Below are positions 63,317 to 64,000 of a stretch of 64,000 bases of DNA, piece after piece (position 1 is the first letter of the stretch; the number at the start of each line of letters is the position of its first letter). The translations under genes and the position numbers were made by a program. Below the pieces are notes generated by a model. That model did not search any database. It saw nothing but the letters and a program-made list of their open reading frames with translations, and had not been told where the DNA came from. The DNA is from Marinobacter sp. F4216 (GTDB lineage Bacteria > Pseudomonadota > Gammaproteobacteria > Pseudomonadales > Oleiphilaceae): NCBI RefSeq assembly GCF_019931195.1, contig NZ_JAIOUO010000009.1:124001-188000 (forward strand), given 5' to 3'.

Positions 63317-64000
63317 TTACTCGTCGGTCGCGAGAGCGAGTTGCTGATAGTTCTCGCGGAAAGTTTCCAGTCGTGCCAGGTGCTGCTGGGTGTGTTCCTT
63401 GAAGCGAGCCAGTTCAGTCGCTGGTACCGGCTTCGCTTCCGGCAGCTTAACCCTGCGTGAGTTACGTGGCACACCGTTGACCCGGAACTCGTAATGCAGG
63501 TGCGGGCCGGTCACCATGCCGGAAGCGCCAACGTAACCAATGGTCTCGCCCTGCTTGACCCGGGCACCTTTCTTGATGCCTTTGCCCAGGCGGCTCATGT
63601 GGGCGTACAGGGTGGTAATGTTGTCGCCGTGCTGCAGAACAACGGTTCGGCCATAGCCACCTTTCCAGCCGGCAAACTGAACGCGCCCAACGCCTGCCGC
63701 TTTAATCGGCGTGCCGGTCGGGGCGCCGTAGTCGGTTCCCTCGTGGGGGCGAACCACGTTCAAGACCGGGTGACGACGCTGAAGGTTAAACGGCGAAGAA
63801 ACCCGCGCGTTGATCGGTGTGCGCAGGAACGCCTTACGCATGCTCTTGCCGTCGGGAGCGTAGTAGTCGCTGTCTCCGTTGCTGTCGGTATACAGCAGCG
63901 CGACGTTTTCCTCGCCCTGGTTAATGAAGCGAGCGGAGAGGATGCGACCGTTCTCGAGTTTTTCACCATCAAGGAACAGTTCTTCATACACCACTTCAAA
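63317..64000 (-). CDS. M23-family peptidoglycan DD-metalloendopeptidase, N-terminal part outside window
   Basis: The frame is open to the right edge, so only the C-terminal 227 residues are seen. LytM/M23 zinc motifs are HEGTDYG (His-x3-Asp) and HLHYEF (HxH). The preceding LSARFINQGEENVALLY is typical of MepM/OapA-type proteins, which cleave peptidoglycan cross-links in the periplasm. A C-terminal helical tail follows. Neighbour of anmK, as in Pseudomonas. Confidence 0.9.
   Translation of the reverse strand, partial: FEVVYEELFLDGEKLENGRILSARFINQGEENVALLYTDSNGDSDYYAPDGKSMRKAFLRTPINARVSSPFNLQRRHPVLNVVRPHEGTDYGAPTGTPIKAAGVGRVQFAGWKGGYGRTVVLQHGDNITTLYAHMSRLGKGIKKGARVKQGETIGYVGASGMVTGPHLHYEFRVNGVPRNSRRVKLPEAKPVPATELARFKEHTQQHLARLETFRENYQQLALATDE

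Overview
The window reads as chromosomal DNA of a marine gammaproteobacterium close to Marinobacter. This is inferred from the Pseudomonas-type gene orders dksA-gluQ-cbrX-cbrA-cbrB-(sRNA)-pcnB-folK-panB-panC-pgi, rpsU-dnaG-rpoD facing tsaD-plsY-folB-folK-like, and argC-DUF6776-bactofilin-erpA-anmK-M23 peptidase, together with an alkane-utilisation-type FadL porin/lipoprotein pair. No rRNA, CRISPR array, plasmid origin or transposase was seen.

Layout. 1-6.6 kb: end of spoT, ridA, an SDR epimerase, oxyR-recG and a YbaK/HDOD fusion. 6.9-9.7 kb: DUF2489 membrane protein and a molybdopterin oxidoreductase. 9.8-14.5 kb: a FadL-family outer-membrane protein and a 1116-residue Ig-like lipoprotein, with a decayed FadL fragment about 0.5 kb upstream of the porin gene. 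15.4-19 kb: three PEP-CTERM proteins, each with a candidate sigma-54 promoter. 18.08-24.84 kb: an integrated element in the 3' end of tRNA-Ile2(CAU), bounded by an 18-bp direct repeat. It carries a P4-type integrase, an AlpA regulator, two small winged-helix-like genes, an unknown 320-residue protein, a translationally coupled DprA-like/phosphoribosyltransferase pair, and one of the PEP-CTERM genes. 25-29 kb: rpoD, dnaG, rpsU. 29.3-32 kb: tsaD, plsY, folB, folK-like. 32-37.3 kb: pgi, panC, panB, folK, pcnB. 37.4-42.5 kb: a CrcZ-like sRNA, cbrB, cbrA, cbrX. 42.6-49.9 kb: gluQ, dksA, sfsA, a Rieske protein, an APH/AAA kinase, mrcB and a TPR lipoprotein. 49.9-54.3 kb: DUF4382 lipoprotein, then an ECF sigma/anti-sigma/secreted protein/TPR beta-barrel cluster. 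54.3-64 kb: hemL, thiE, thiD, hemJ, a ClC channel, argC, DUF6776, bactofilin, erpA, anmK and a truncated M23 endopeptidase.

Functional connections. CbrA/CbrB (sensor kinase and sigma-54 activator) sit directly upstream of a roughly 380-nt non-coding stretch. That stretch has a consensus -24/-12 promoter, upstream TGTTAC/GTAACA sites, five A-rich Hfq-type clusters (two in hairpin loops) and a terminator, which is the architecture of Pseudomonas CrcZ and suggests carbon catabolite control. The PEP-CTERM genes share sigma-54-type promoters, consistent with a PrsR-like regulon.

Most worth a second look: the island-borne DprA/PRTase pair as a candidate defence or nucleotide-sensing module, the CrcZ-like RNA, the sigma-54/PEP-CTERM set, the FadL-porin remnant, and thiD, whose expected start codon is AUC.
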